The notes under the pieces are model-generated. The model was not told where the DNA came from and ran no database searches. It worked only from the letters and a program-made list of their open reading frames with translations. A stretch of 36,143 bases of DNA from Prevotella sp. Lineage in GTDB: Bacteria; Bacteroidota; Bacteroidia; Bacteroidales; Bacteroidaceae. Made by a program: the position numbers and the translations under genes. The stretch is from contig JAGCNO010000159.1 in assembly GCA_017645905.1 (NCBI GenBank), positions 1-36,143 of the forward strand, read 5' to 3'. Below are positions 1-6,023 of the stretch, in pieces. The first letter of the stretch is position 1, and every line of letters starts with the position of its first letter.

Positions 1-1
1 C

Positions 2-703
2 CTCATCGCCCCACGCACCTGTTCTATCTGCGGCCGGCGGCTGTCTGTGGGCGAGAGTGTGCTCTGTGCCGTGTGCCACCTGCACCTGCCGCTGACGCGC
101 TTCTGGCTGTCGCCTTACGACAACCAGATGGCCCGGCTCTTCTGGGGACAGATACCACTTGCTGGAGGAGAGGCAGGCCAGCGGCCTAACAGTATGGAAC
201 GGGCAGCAGCACTCTTCTACTATGAACCCCATGCCCAGCCGAGCAAAATTATCTACGACCTGAAGTATCATAGCCACCGCAACGTGGCCGAGGGCATGGG
301 ACGCATAGCGGCACAGACCATGAAGGACAGCGGATTCTTCGACGGCATAGATCTTATCGTGCCCATTCCGTTGACACGTGGCAGGCAATGGAGCCGCGGC
401 TATAACCAAAGTCGTGAAATAGCCCGGGGTGTGAGCCGGGTGACGGGCATCCCTGTGGACGACGGTCTCGTCAAGCGCACCGCCTTTGCCGGAAGCCAGA
501 CGCACCGCCATGCCTGGGACAGGGCTCAAAACGTGGAAAAGGTGTTCCGTCTTGTGGCTCCGCAGAAAGCCGAGCACCGTCACATCCTCATCATCGACGA
601 CGTGGTGACGACGGGCGCCACCGTCGCTTCCTGTGCCCGCCAGCTGTGCCAGGCCGACGACGTGCGCATCAGCATCCTCTCGCTGTGCTTCACAAAGAGT
701 TAA
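2..703 (+). CDS. comF: ComF family phosphoribosyltransferase-like protein, 5' truncated by the window edge
   Basis: The reading frame is open to the left edge, so the true start lies outside the window. The first visible residues contain CSIC and, 16 residues later, CAVC, the paired cysteines of the small zinc-binding module at the N-terminus of ComF proteins. The C-terminal half carries the type I phosphoribosyltransferase signature: hydrophobic strand ILII, then DDVVTTGAT near 595-633, which would bind the ribose-phosphate of PRPP. The family is linked to natural DNA uptake in some bacteria, but its biochemical role is poorly defined and housekeeping copies are common in Bacteroidales. An internal GTG at 47 could serve as a start but would remove half of the zinc module, so it is unlikely. 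The family call is firm; the cellular role is not. Confidence 0.85.
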   Translation, partial: LIAPRTCSICGRRLSVGESVLCAVCHLHLPLTRFWLSPYDNQMARLFWGQIPLAGGEAGQRPNSMERAAALFYYEPHAQPSKIIYDLKYHSHRNVAEGMGRIAAQTMKDSGFFDGIDLIVPIPLTRGRQWSRGYNQSREIARGVSRVTGIPVDDGLVKRTAFAGSQTHRHAWDRAQNVEKVFRLVAPQKAEHRHILIIDDVVTTGATVASCARQLCQADDVRISILSLCFTKS

Positions 704-744
704 AAAAAGGAGGAATTTCTTTTGCCCATGTCAGAAATAAATGT

Positions 745-752
745 TACCTTTG
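745..752 (+). promoter_or_regulatory. Bacteroidetes-type promoter, -7 box TACCTTTG
   Basis: TACCTTTG matches the Bacteroidetes -7 consensus TAnnTTTG. A TTTG lies about 20 nt upstream (near 721), where the -33 element is expected. The start codon at 782 is 29 nt beyond the box, giving a leader of roughly 20-25 nt. It separates transcription of the dehydrogenase gene from comF. Confidence 0.7.
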
Positions 753-781
753 CACACAAATAACCCGCAAAACCGAATACT

Positions 782-2368
782 ATGAAACTGAATGATTTAC
801 TGTCCGGCCAATTCAATGCCGCAGAATGGGAGGCCAAAGGCTACGAGCTTCCTAAGTTTGACATCCAAGCCCTTCGTGAAAAGACCGCCAAGGAACCTAC
901 GTGGGTACACTTCGGCGGAGGAAACATCTTCCGCGCCTTCCCAGCCGCAATTCTCAACGACGCGCTGAACACCGGCCAGTATGACCGGGGTGTCATCGTT
1001 GCCGAGACCTTCGACTTCGAGGTCATCGACAAGGCCTACGCTCCTTACAACAATCTTTCGCTGTGTGTCAACCTTTGCTCAGACGGGACTATCGAGAAGA
1101 AGGTCATCGCCTCGGTGACGGAAGCCCTGAAGGCCGACCCGCAGTTTCCTGACTGGCAGCGCCTCGAGGAGATTTTCCGTAACCCGAGCCTCCAGATGAT
1201 TTCCTTCACCATCACCGAGAAGGGCTACACTTGGAACGAGGCCGACCTCAGCCGAGGTTTGGAGCCCGTCTTTGCCATGGGTAAGGTCTGCCGTCTGCTC
1301 TTAGAGCGCTTCCTGGCTGGCGAGCTGCCCCTCACCGTGCAGTCGATGGACAACTGCTCGCACAACGGCGACCGAGTGAAGACCGGCGTGTTTGCCTATG
1401 CCGAGCGCTGGGTGAAGGAAGAACTGGTGCCCGCCGAGTTCCTAACTTACCTGAAGGACGAGACGAAGGTGACCTTCCCCTGGTCGATGATCGACAAGAT
1501 TACGCCCCGTCCTCACGAGAAGGTGAAGGAGCTGCTGGCTAAGGACGGCTTTGAGGATAACAATTACATCGAGACCGAGAAGCACACCTTTACTGCGCCC
1601 TTCGTCAATGCCGAGGAAGTGCAGTACCTTGTCATAGAGGACAGCTACACCAACGGCCGTCCGCCGCTCAATCTGGGCGGTGCGCTCTATACCACCCGTG
1701 AGACCGTCGATAAGGTGGAGACGATGAAGGTGACCACCTGCCTCAACCCCTTGCACACCGCTATGTCTATCTACGGCTGCATGCTCGGCTATACCCTCAT
1801 CTCTGCCGAGATGGCCGACGAAGACCTTCGCCCCTTCGTTCAGAAGCTGGGCTACATTGAGGCAATGCCCGTGGTTACCGACCCCGGCGTGCTCAATCCC
1901 TACGAGTTCATTGGAGCGGTCATCAACCGCCGTCTGCCCAATCCTTTCATGCCCGATGCCCCGCAGCGCATCGCCATGGACACTTCACAGAAGCTGCCCA
2001 TCCGCTTTGGCGAGACCATCAAGAAATACATTGCCCGCGGTCTGGATATGTCCAACCTTGTGCTCATCCCCCTTACGCTGGCCGGTTATGCCCGTTACCT
2101 GAAGGGCATCAAGGACGACGGCACACCCTTCGAGCCCTCGCCCGACCCCATGCTGGCCGAGCTGCAGGCCATCGTCGCTCCCCTTGAGGTGGGCAAGGCC
2201 GACCAGGACTACTCCTGCCTGAAGAAACTCTATAGCCGCAAGGATGTCTTCGGCCTCGACCTTTATGAGGCTGGCCTGGGCGAGCAGATAGAGGGCATGG
2301 TCAAGGAGCTCTACGCCGGTAACGGTGCCGTCCGAGCCACGCTCCACAAGTACGTCTCGGCAAGGTAA
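782..2368 (+). CDS. Mannitol dehydrogenase-family NAD(P)-dependent oxidoreductase (polyol or hexuronate reductase)
   Basis: A 528-residue long-chain polyol dehydrogenase-family protein. These enzymes reversibly oxidise polyols or reduce fructuronate/tagaturonate in the cytoplasm. The N-terminal dinucleotide-binding loop is visible as VHFGGGNIFRAF (about residues 42-53). The central family motif appears as MDNCSHNGD (about 189-197), and the segment FPWSMIDKITP (about 231-241) precedes the C-terminal catalytic domain. The Bacteroidetes copies are slightly longer than the proteobacterial enzymes, as here. The substrate (mannitol, fructuronate, altronate or other) cannot be decided from sequence, and no uronate or mannitol genes lie beside it. 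It has its own promoter box at 745-752. Its stop codon directly abuts the stop of the convergent gene, with no spacer and no hairpin between them. Confidence 0.88.
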   Translation: MKLNDLLSGQFNAAEWEAKGYELPKFDIQALREKTAKEPTWVHFGGGNIFRAFPAAILNDALNTGQYDRGVIVAETFDFEVIDKAYAPYNNLSLCVNLCSDGTIEKKVIASVTEALKADPQFPDWQRLEEIFRNPSLQMISFTITEKGYTWNEADLSRGLEPVFAMGKVCRLLLERFLAGELPLTVQSMDNCSHNGDRVKTGVFAYAERWVKEELVPAEFLTYLKDETKVTFPWSMIDKITPRPHEKVKELLAKDGFEDNNYIETEKHTFTAPFVNAEEVQYLVIEDSYTNGRPPLNLGGALYTTRETVDKVETMKVTTCLNPLHTAMSIYGCMLGYTLISAEMADEDLRPFVQKLGYIEAMPVVTDPGVLNPYEFIGAVINRRLPNPFMPDAPQRIAMDTSQKLPIRFGETIKKYIARGLDMSNLVLIPLTLAGYARYLKGIKDDGTPFEPSPDPMLAELQAIVAPLEVGKADQDYSCLKKLYSRKDVFGLDLYEAGLGEQIEGMVKELYAGNGAVRATLHKYVSAR

Positions 2369-2779
2369 TTAATTCAGCACCAGCAAGTCGTAGCGTATTT
2401 TATCATCAGCCACAGGGATGCCTGTTGCGGATGCTGGATGTTTGCGAGAGGGGCTAACCGCCCCTTTCGCTTTTTTTACGGGCGTTTCAGTCCTTGGGCT
2501 GACCAGCTCTTCGGGACGCGGCAGGGTGTCCTCTTTCAACTCGTGAACCTTTATATATACGGTGTCGACGAGGGCCGTCAGCGGGCTCTCCTCGAGAGCT
2601 TCGGTTCTCGGGGTCAGATAGCCCAGCACGAAGCCGACGACGGCAGCAGCTGGAAGGAAATATTTTAATTTACCGTTTGACGATTTACTATTTGACCATT
2701 TTGGAACTTCCAGTTTCGCGTTCTCCTCGTCGCGAAGCTGGCGAGCTGTGCGGGCAATGTCTTGTTCAGTGATTCTCAT
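2369..2779 (-). CDS. Small single-pass membrane protein, candidate anti-sigma factor
   Basis: A 136-residue protein with a charged cytoplasmic N-terminus (about residues 1-38), one membrane segment (FLPAAAVVGFVLGYL, about 41-56) and a Pro/Lys-rich C-terminal tail of about 75 residues that would lie in the periplasm. Its start overlaps the end of the sigma factor gene by 14 nt, so translation is probably coupled. The topology and position are typical of anti-sigma factors, but no zinc anti-sigma motif (HxxxCxxC) is present, so the role is inferred from context only. Residues about 26-36 (NSKSSNGKLK) are encoded by a low-complexity word (2663-2704) of the AATTTACGATTT type that recurs elsewhere in the window, just before the membrane segment. 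Confidence 0.65.
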   Translation of the reverse strand: MRITEQDIARTARQLRDEENAKLEVPKWSNSKSSNGKLKYFLPAAAVVGFVLGYLTPRTEALEESPLTALVDTVYIKVHELKEDTLPRPEELVSPRTETPVKKAKGAVSPSRKHPASATGIPVADDKIRYDLLVLN

Positions 2780-3326
2780 ATTGTTTCAGTTGTTGTTTGA
2801 TAATGTTCATGGCTTTGTGCAGTCGCGACTTCACGGTGCCCTCGGGCAGCTCGGTGATTTGCGCTATCTGCGGTACGGTGAGTTCCTCCTCGTAGTGGAG
2901 TGAGAAGAGCATGGCGTAGACCTCAGGGAGTCTTCTCAGCACGTCGCGGAGGGCATCGTGGAAGATGGCGTCATCGATGTCAATCTCGATATCACGAGCG
3001 TATATACTCTCTTCTTCTTGCGAGAGGAGTAGGGGATGTGGCTTTCTTTTATGGTTCTTGCAGAGGTTGTAGGCGATGGTGTAGAGCCATGCTCGGAAGC
3101 TGCTCCCCTCGCGGTAAGTCTCGCGGGCGGCATAGAGGCGCAGGAAGGCGTCGTGCATGAAGTCTGCAGCCAGGTCGCTGTCCTCGCCTAAGCGCCTGGC
3201 GAAGAAGCCCTGCAACCGCCGGGCATGACGGTTGTAGAGCTCCTCGAAGGCACGGTCGTTGCCGTGAGCGGCCCGCTGCATCAGCTGTTCGTCTGTATAG
3301 ACAGACAGTCTCAAGGGTATCAGCAT
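2766..3326 (-). CDS. RNA polymerase ECF-type sigma factor (sigma-70 family)
   Basis: A 186-residue protein with the two-domain layout of extracytoplasmic-function sigma factors. Region 2 covers about residues 20-90: DRAFEELYNRHARRL, then DLAADFMHDAFLRLY and FRAWLYTIAYNLCKNHKRK, the segment that melts and recognises the -10 region. Region 4 covers about 125-180: LRRLPEVYAMLFSLHYEEELTVPQIAQITELPEGTVKSRLHKA, a helix-turn-helix for the -35 region. It begins 3 nt after the stop of the secreted protein gene and overlaps the membrane protein gene by 14 nt, so the three form an operon. No TonB receptor/FecR pair follows, so it is not a SusC/D-type trans-envelope cassette. Its target regulon cannot be read from this window. 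Confidence 0.93.
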   Translation of the reverse strand: MLIPLRLSVYTDEQLMQRAAHGNDRAFEELYNRHARRLQGFFARRLGEDSDLAADFMHDAFLRLYAARETYREGSSFRAWLYTIAYNLCKNHKRKPHPLLLSQEEESIYARDIEIDIDDAIFHDALRDVLRRLPEVYAMLFSLHYEEELTVPQIAQITELPEGTVKSRLHKAMNIIKQQLKQYENH

Positions 3327-3329
3327 GGC

Positions 3330-4484
3330 TTACTTCTCGATCAGCAGGTTCATGTATTGCTGTTTCTGCTCCTCGTCCATCTTTGCGTTCTCGATGGCAG
3401 CCATCAGCCGCTTCATCAGCCAGTCGTAGCGACGCTGGTCGTGCTTGGCGTAGTAGGGCAGGAGGTCGGCCAGCAGCACGGCGTAGTTGGCGGAGAGCCG
3501 CTGTCCTGACGTCCACTCCGGACGGAACGACACGAGCAGATACTCCAGCATGTAGCGCTCCTCCACGTTGCGGCGCTTCACGGCCATGTTGTCGTAAGGC
3601 TTTGCAGAATACTTCAGCAGCAGGCCCTCGTTGTAGAGGTTGTTCTTCCAATGGTCGGTGACCGATGTGGGCGTGGTAGTTGAGAAATAGACTCGGTTGC
3701 CAAAGCGGTCGATGATGGTCTGTATCAGGGCCTGCTCGTATGCGTCGTACGACTCATAGCTGCCGCTCTCCCATTCCGGGAACTCAACGCCCAGCTTCTT
3801 CCCAAGCCACTGGCGGTATTCCTTCACGGCCAGGAAGGGTATACAGACGATGGTCTTGTCGCGGTGCTGCTGCATTCCCTCCTGTATGAGCCACTTGGGG
3901 ATGATGGCCGCGTCGCCGCTGCTGAGGTAGATGCCGCCCTCGTCCATGCCCTGCAGTTCGTTGTAGCTATAGCGCAAGACGGTCTCGGAGTAGAAGCCGC
4001 TGTCGAAATAACGCTTTGCCATCTGGCTCATGCGCTCCTGGTCGGCTTTCATGGCCAGATAGCACACCCACTCGTTATAGTCCTGATAGTGCATCTCGTC
4101 GGGCAGCATGGCCAGGGCCTTCTCGGCGTGGTTGTCGTCGTCGTTATCTCTGCCGTAGCCCAACTTGGTGGCCATGTGGGCACAATAGTGATAGGTGTAG
4201 GTGTCGGGTATGGCTTGGCTCATCTCGATGATGGCTTGTCGTGCTATGCTGTCGGAGCTGGTACCCCACCAGCCCATGTAGCGGGCAGCGTAGTAATAGT
4301 TCTCCCAGGCCGTCTCGTTCGTGGGGTCTTTCTGTGTCTCGGCTTTCCAGGCTTCCTTCTGCTCCGTGTACCACACGAAGTCCTTCTCCGACACGATGGG
4401 GCTCTCCACCCTTACTGCTTTCACTTGCGCCATGATGCCGAGGCTCTGCACGGCCAGCGCTACAATCAAGATTACTCTTTTCAT
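3330..4484 (-). CDS. Secreted helical-repeat-like protein encoded with an ECF sigma factor
   Basis: A 384-residue protein. The ATG at 4484 was chosen because it begins a clean signal peptide (MKRVILIVALAVQSLGIMAQ); the open frame extends 56 codons further upstream without signal-like sequence. The mature part starts with a segment reading KDPTNETAWENYYYAARYMGWWG, resembling TPR-like helices, followed by a helical region and a segment containing YLSSGDAAIIPKWLIQEG then DKTIVCIPFLAVKEYRQW. That last stretch vaguely resembles the C-terminal part of DUF2723-type proteins, but I would not assign it on that basis. It is transcribed first in a cluster with the sigma factor (3-nt gap) and membrane protein, so it may be a periplasmic signal input or an auto-regulated product. 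Function unknown. Confidence 0.75.
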   Translation of the reverse strand: MKRVILIVALAVQSLGIMAQVKAVRVESPIVSEKDFVWYTEQKEAWKAETQKDPTNETAWENYYYAARYMGWWGTSSDSIARQAIIEMSQAIPDTYTYHYCAHMATKLGYGRDNDDDNHAEKALAMLPDEMHYQDYNEWVCYLAMKADQERMSQMAKRYFDSGFYSETVLRYSYNELQGMDEGGIYLSSGDAAIIPKWLIQEGMQQHRDKTIVCIPFLAVKEYRQWLGKKLGVEFPEWESGSYESYDAYEQALIQTIIDRFGNRVYFSTTTPTSVTDHWKNNLYNEGLLLKYSAKPYDNMAVKRRNVEERYMLEYLLVSFRPEWTSGQRLSANYAVLLADLLPYYAKHDQRRYDWLMKRLMAAIENAKMDEEQKQQYMNLLIEK

Positions 4485-4597
4485 TTCTTTTCTGTCTTTA
4501 AAAAAGTTGAACAATTTCTGTCTCTCTGTCATTGCATACACAGAAAAACGGAAATCGTTCATGAAAAATAATAATTCATGATAATTGTAAGACCGAT

Positions 4598-4771
4598 GCG
4601 AATGTCCCTTTTCTTTAACATGAATGACCATGAATGACCACGATTTTCTCATTAATTATATTATTGGATAATTAGTGGTCATTCATGGTAATTCATGTGG
4701 AAATAAAAGTCCATGAATAATGAAAGTTAGATTCCATATGGAGCAAACCTCTGGTCTGAAGGGACATTTGC
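4598..4771. repeat. Nested inverted-repeat element, MITE-like
   Basis: Outer arms of 13 nt at 4598-4610 (GCGAATGTCCCTT) and 4759-4771 (AAGGGACATTTGC) are inverted copies with one mismatch. Inside them, 23-nt arms at 4619-4641 and 4675-4697 are inverted copies with one mismatch. The left inner arm is itself built from a tandem 10-nt word (ATGAATGACC twice). The centre is AT-rich and non-coding. No clear target-site duplication is visible. It could be a miniature transposable element, a cruciform-forming structure or an RNA hairpin. Confidence 0.5.
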
Positions 4772-4785
4772 GAGGAGGCTACGGA

Positions 4786-4868
4786 GAAAGAACGGCTTAT
4801 TCGTTTTGAAAGAACGGCTTATTCGAATCGAAAGAACGGCTCTTTCACATCGAAAGAACGGCTCTTTC
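4786..4868 (+). repeat. 22-nt palindromic array A (4 units)
   Basis: Units at 4786-4802, 4808-4824, 4830-4846 and 4852-4868, exactly 22 nt apart. Units 1-2 read GAAAGAACGGCTTATTC; units 3-4 read GAAAGAACGGCTCTTTC, a perfect 6-bp stem (GAAAGA/TCTTTC) around a 5-nt centre. Spacers are GTTTT, GAATC and ACATC. The array ends 8 nt from the stop codon of the minus-strand gene 4877-5380, so it would lie in that gene's 3' untranslated region and 300 nt upstream of the gene starting at 4484. Confidence 0.9.
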
Positions 4869-4876
4869 TCAGCCCT

Positions 4877-5380
4877 TCAATATTCTACTAATACCTCCTT
4901 CAGCCGTTCCTTACGTTTTTTCTTGGGGCTCTTCTTCCACTTTTTAGGGATGAGGTATTTCAGGAGTCCGAAAAGGTTGCCGTTCGTCGACTGAATGGAA
5001 GCCATCTGAAGCTCCGTCTTCGACGGGCGCATGTGGCTCTGCAAATCCTTGAAATCGTCTACGAGCGGCGTCTTTCCAAAGACCACCACCTCTTTGACGC
5101 TCAGCAGCTTGGAGAGCAGGAACACGGTGTCTCTCACCTCATCCAGGTTGATGAGCCGGCTCTCGTAATTGACGTGCGAGAAGAGGAGGCTGCGGCAGCT
5201 GTCTGGGATGGTGATGATGCCGAGCGAGTCTGCCTCGATAGCGAAGCCATTGCCCGCAGCATTGGCACCGCCGACAGGTTCGAGCGTCTCAAAGTCGATG
5301 ACGGAAAGCCGTCGCTGGCCCAGACAGCCCATACTGCACATAAGCGCTAAAATAAGCAGATGGCTCCTAAAGTTCTTCAT
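4877..5380 (-). CDS. Small secreted protein with carboxypeptidase-regulatory-like (beta-sandwich) domain
   Basis: A 167-residue protein. The ATG at 5380 gives a signal peptide (MKNFRSHLLILALMCSMGCLGQ) and lies 8 nt from a promoter box, so it is preferred over an ATG 13 codons upstream. Residues about 20-95 (VIDFETLEPVGGANA, then a G..TIPD turn and FSHVNYESRLINL) follow the pattern of CarboxypepD_reg-like domains, which in Bacteroidetes often sit at the N-terminus of TonB receptors; here the domain stands alone. The C-terminal 30 residues are very Lys-rich (IPKKWKKSPKKKRKERLKE). The Cys in MCSMGC might act as a lipobox but the spacing is poor. Function unknown. A 22-nt array starts immediately after its stop. 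Confidence 0.7.
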   Translation of the reverse strand: MKNFRSHLLILALMCSMGCLGQRRLSVIDFETLEPVGGANAAGNGFAIEADSLGIITIPDSCRSLLFSHVNYESRLINLDEVRDTVFLLSKLLSVKEVVVFGKTPLVDDFKDLQSHMRPSKTELQMASIQSTNGNLFGLLKYLIPKKWKKSPKKKRKERLKEVLVEY

Positions 5381-5388
5381 CGTGATTG

Positions 5389-5396
5389 CAAAGATA
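5389..5396 (-). promoter_or_regulatory. -7 box TATCTTTG, 8 nt from the start codon
   Basis: On the minus strand TATCTTTG matches TAnnTTTG exactly. Only 8 nt separate it from the ATG at 5380. With the usual distance from box to transcription start, the leader would be only a few nucleotides. Confidence 0.6.
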
Positions 5397-5525
5397 GGCA
5401 TCACTTCCTGCACGCACAAATTATTTTGTTGTATTTAGCCATTCTCAATAGCCATTAACTTAAAAAGGACGAGGCTTGTGTGAACAACTAATAAACGGGG
5501 CACTTTCTACTTAATAAACTATAAA

Positions 5526-5542
5526 AACTAAAACATTTAGTT
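5526..5542. promoter_or_regulatory. Palindromic operator 1 for the BlaI-type repressor
   Basis: AACTAAAACATTTAGTT: 7-bp perfect inverted arms around ACA. It is 17 nt long, lies upstream of the repressor start, and has the same arm sequence as operator 2. The centre-to-centre distance to operator 2 is 23 bp, about two helical turns. Confidence 0.75.
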
Positions 5543-5548
5543 GGTAGG

Positions 5549-5565
5549 AACTAAAAGTTTTAGTT
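5549..5565. promoter_or_regulatory. Palindromic operator 2 for the BlaI-type repressor
   Basis: AACTAAAAGTTTTAGTT: 8-bp perfect inverted arms around one G. It overlaps a probable -7 box (TTACTTTG, 5563-5570), so binding would block transcription of the repressor-peptidase pair. BlaI/MecI repressors are known to bind paired palindromes in their own promoters; the assignment to this protein is inferred from position. Confidence 0.75.
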
Positions 5566-5633
5566 ACTTTGCCGACGGATACTGATACTGACCAATTGCA
5601 AATCGTAAATTGTAAATCGAAAAAACGCAAATC

Positions 5634-6023
5634 ATGAATAGGCTGACCACGAAAGAACGGGAGATTATGGAGTTGTACTGGCAGCACGGTCCTTTGTTTG
5701 TGAAGGAGCTGCTGGAGTATTACGACGAGCCGCGACCCCACTTCAACACGCTGTCCACGACGGTGCGCATCCTGGAGAAGAAGGGGTTCCTCGACCATAA
5801 GCAGTACGGCACGTCCTACCAGTACTACCCCCTCGTCAGCGAGAAGGAGTACGGGCGCTCGAGCCTGGGCGGCATCATCCGCGACTACTTCAACGACTCC
5901 TACCTGAGCGCTGTCTCTGCCTTCGTGAAGGAAGAGAAGATTTCCGTGGACGAACTGAAAGAACTGATAGAAAAGATTGAAAACGGAAATAGCCAAATTG
6001 TAAATAGTCAAATTGCCCAATGA
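5634..6023 (+). CDS. BlaI/MecI/CopY-family transcriptional repressor
   Basis: A 129-residue winged-helix protein of the penicillinase-repressor family. Residues 1-75 contain the DNA-binding domain (LTTKEREIMELYWQHGP, VKELLEYY, then HFNTLSTTVRILEKKGFLDH as recognition helix and wing); about 80-118 form the dimerisation helices. In this family the repressor is inactivated by proteolysis by its partner M56 peptidase, here the next gene, whose ATG overlaps the stop as ATGA. Two matching palindromes at 5526-5565 are its likely operators. The last residues (NGNSQIVNSQIAQ) are encoded by a copy of the AAATTGTAAATAG word found elsewhere in the window, so the natural C-terminus has been extended or replaced by repeat sequence. 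Confidence 0.92.
   Translation: MNRLTTKEREIMELYWQHGPLFVKELLEYYDEPRPHFNTLSTTVRILEKKGFLDHKQYGTSYQYYPLVSEKEYGRSSLGGIIRDYFNDSYLSAVSAFVKEEKISVDELKELIEKIENGNSQIVNSQIAQ

Larger units (their letters stand above)
4485..4876. other. 392-bp non-coding interval with inverted-repeat element and 22-nt array
   Basis: AT-rich interval between two minus-strand genes, holding a 174-bp nested inverted-repeat element (4598-4771) and a four-unit 22-nt array (4786-4868), both listed separately. I see no convincing TAnnTTTG box for the minus-strand gene starting at 4484, and no credible coding sequence. Confidence 0.6.

Noticed and set aside
4786-4868. CRISPR array
   Set aside because: The repeated units have 5-nt spacers and a 22-nt period, far too short for CRISPR spacers, and there are no cas genes.
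4806-4994. Small plus-strand frame reading through array A (ERLIRIERTALSHRKNGSFS)
   Set aside because: The apparent peptide repeat is just the 22-nt DNA repeat in rotating frames; the period is not a multiple of three and the arrays are not translated consistently.
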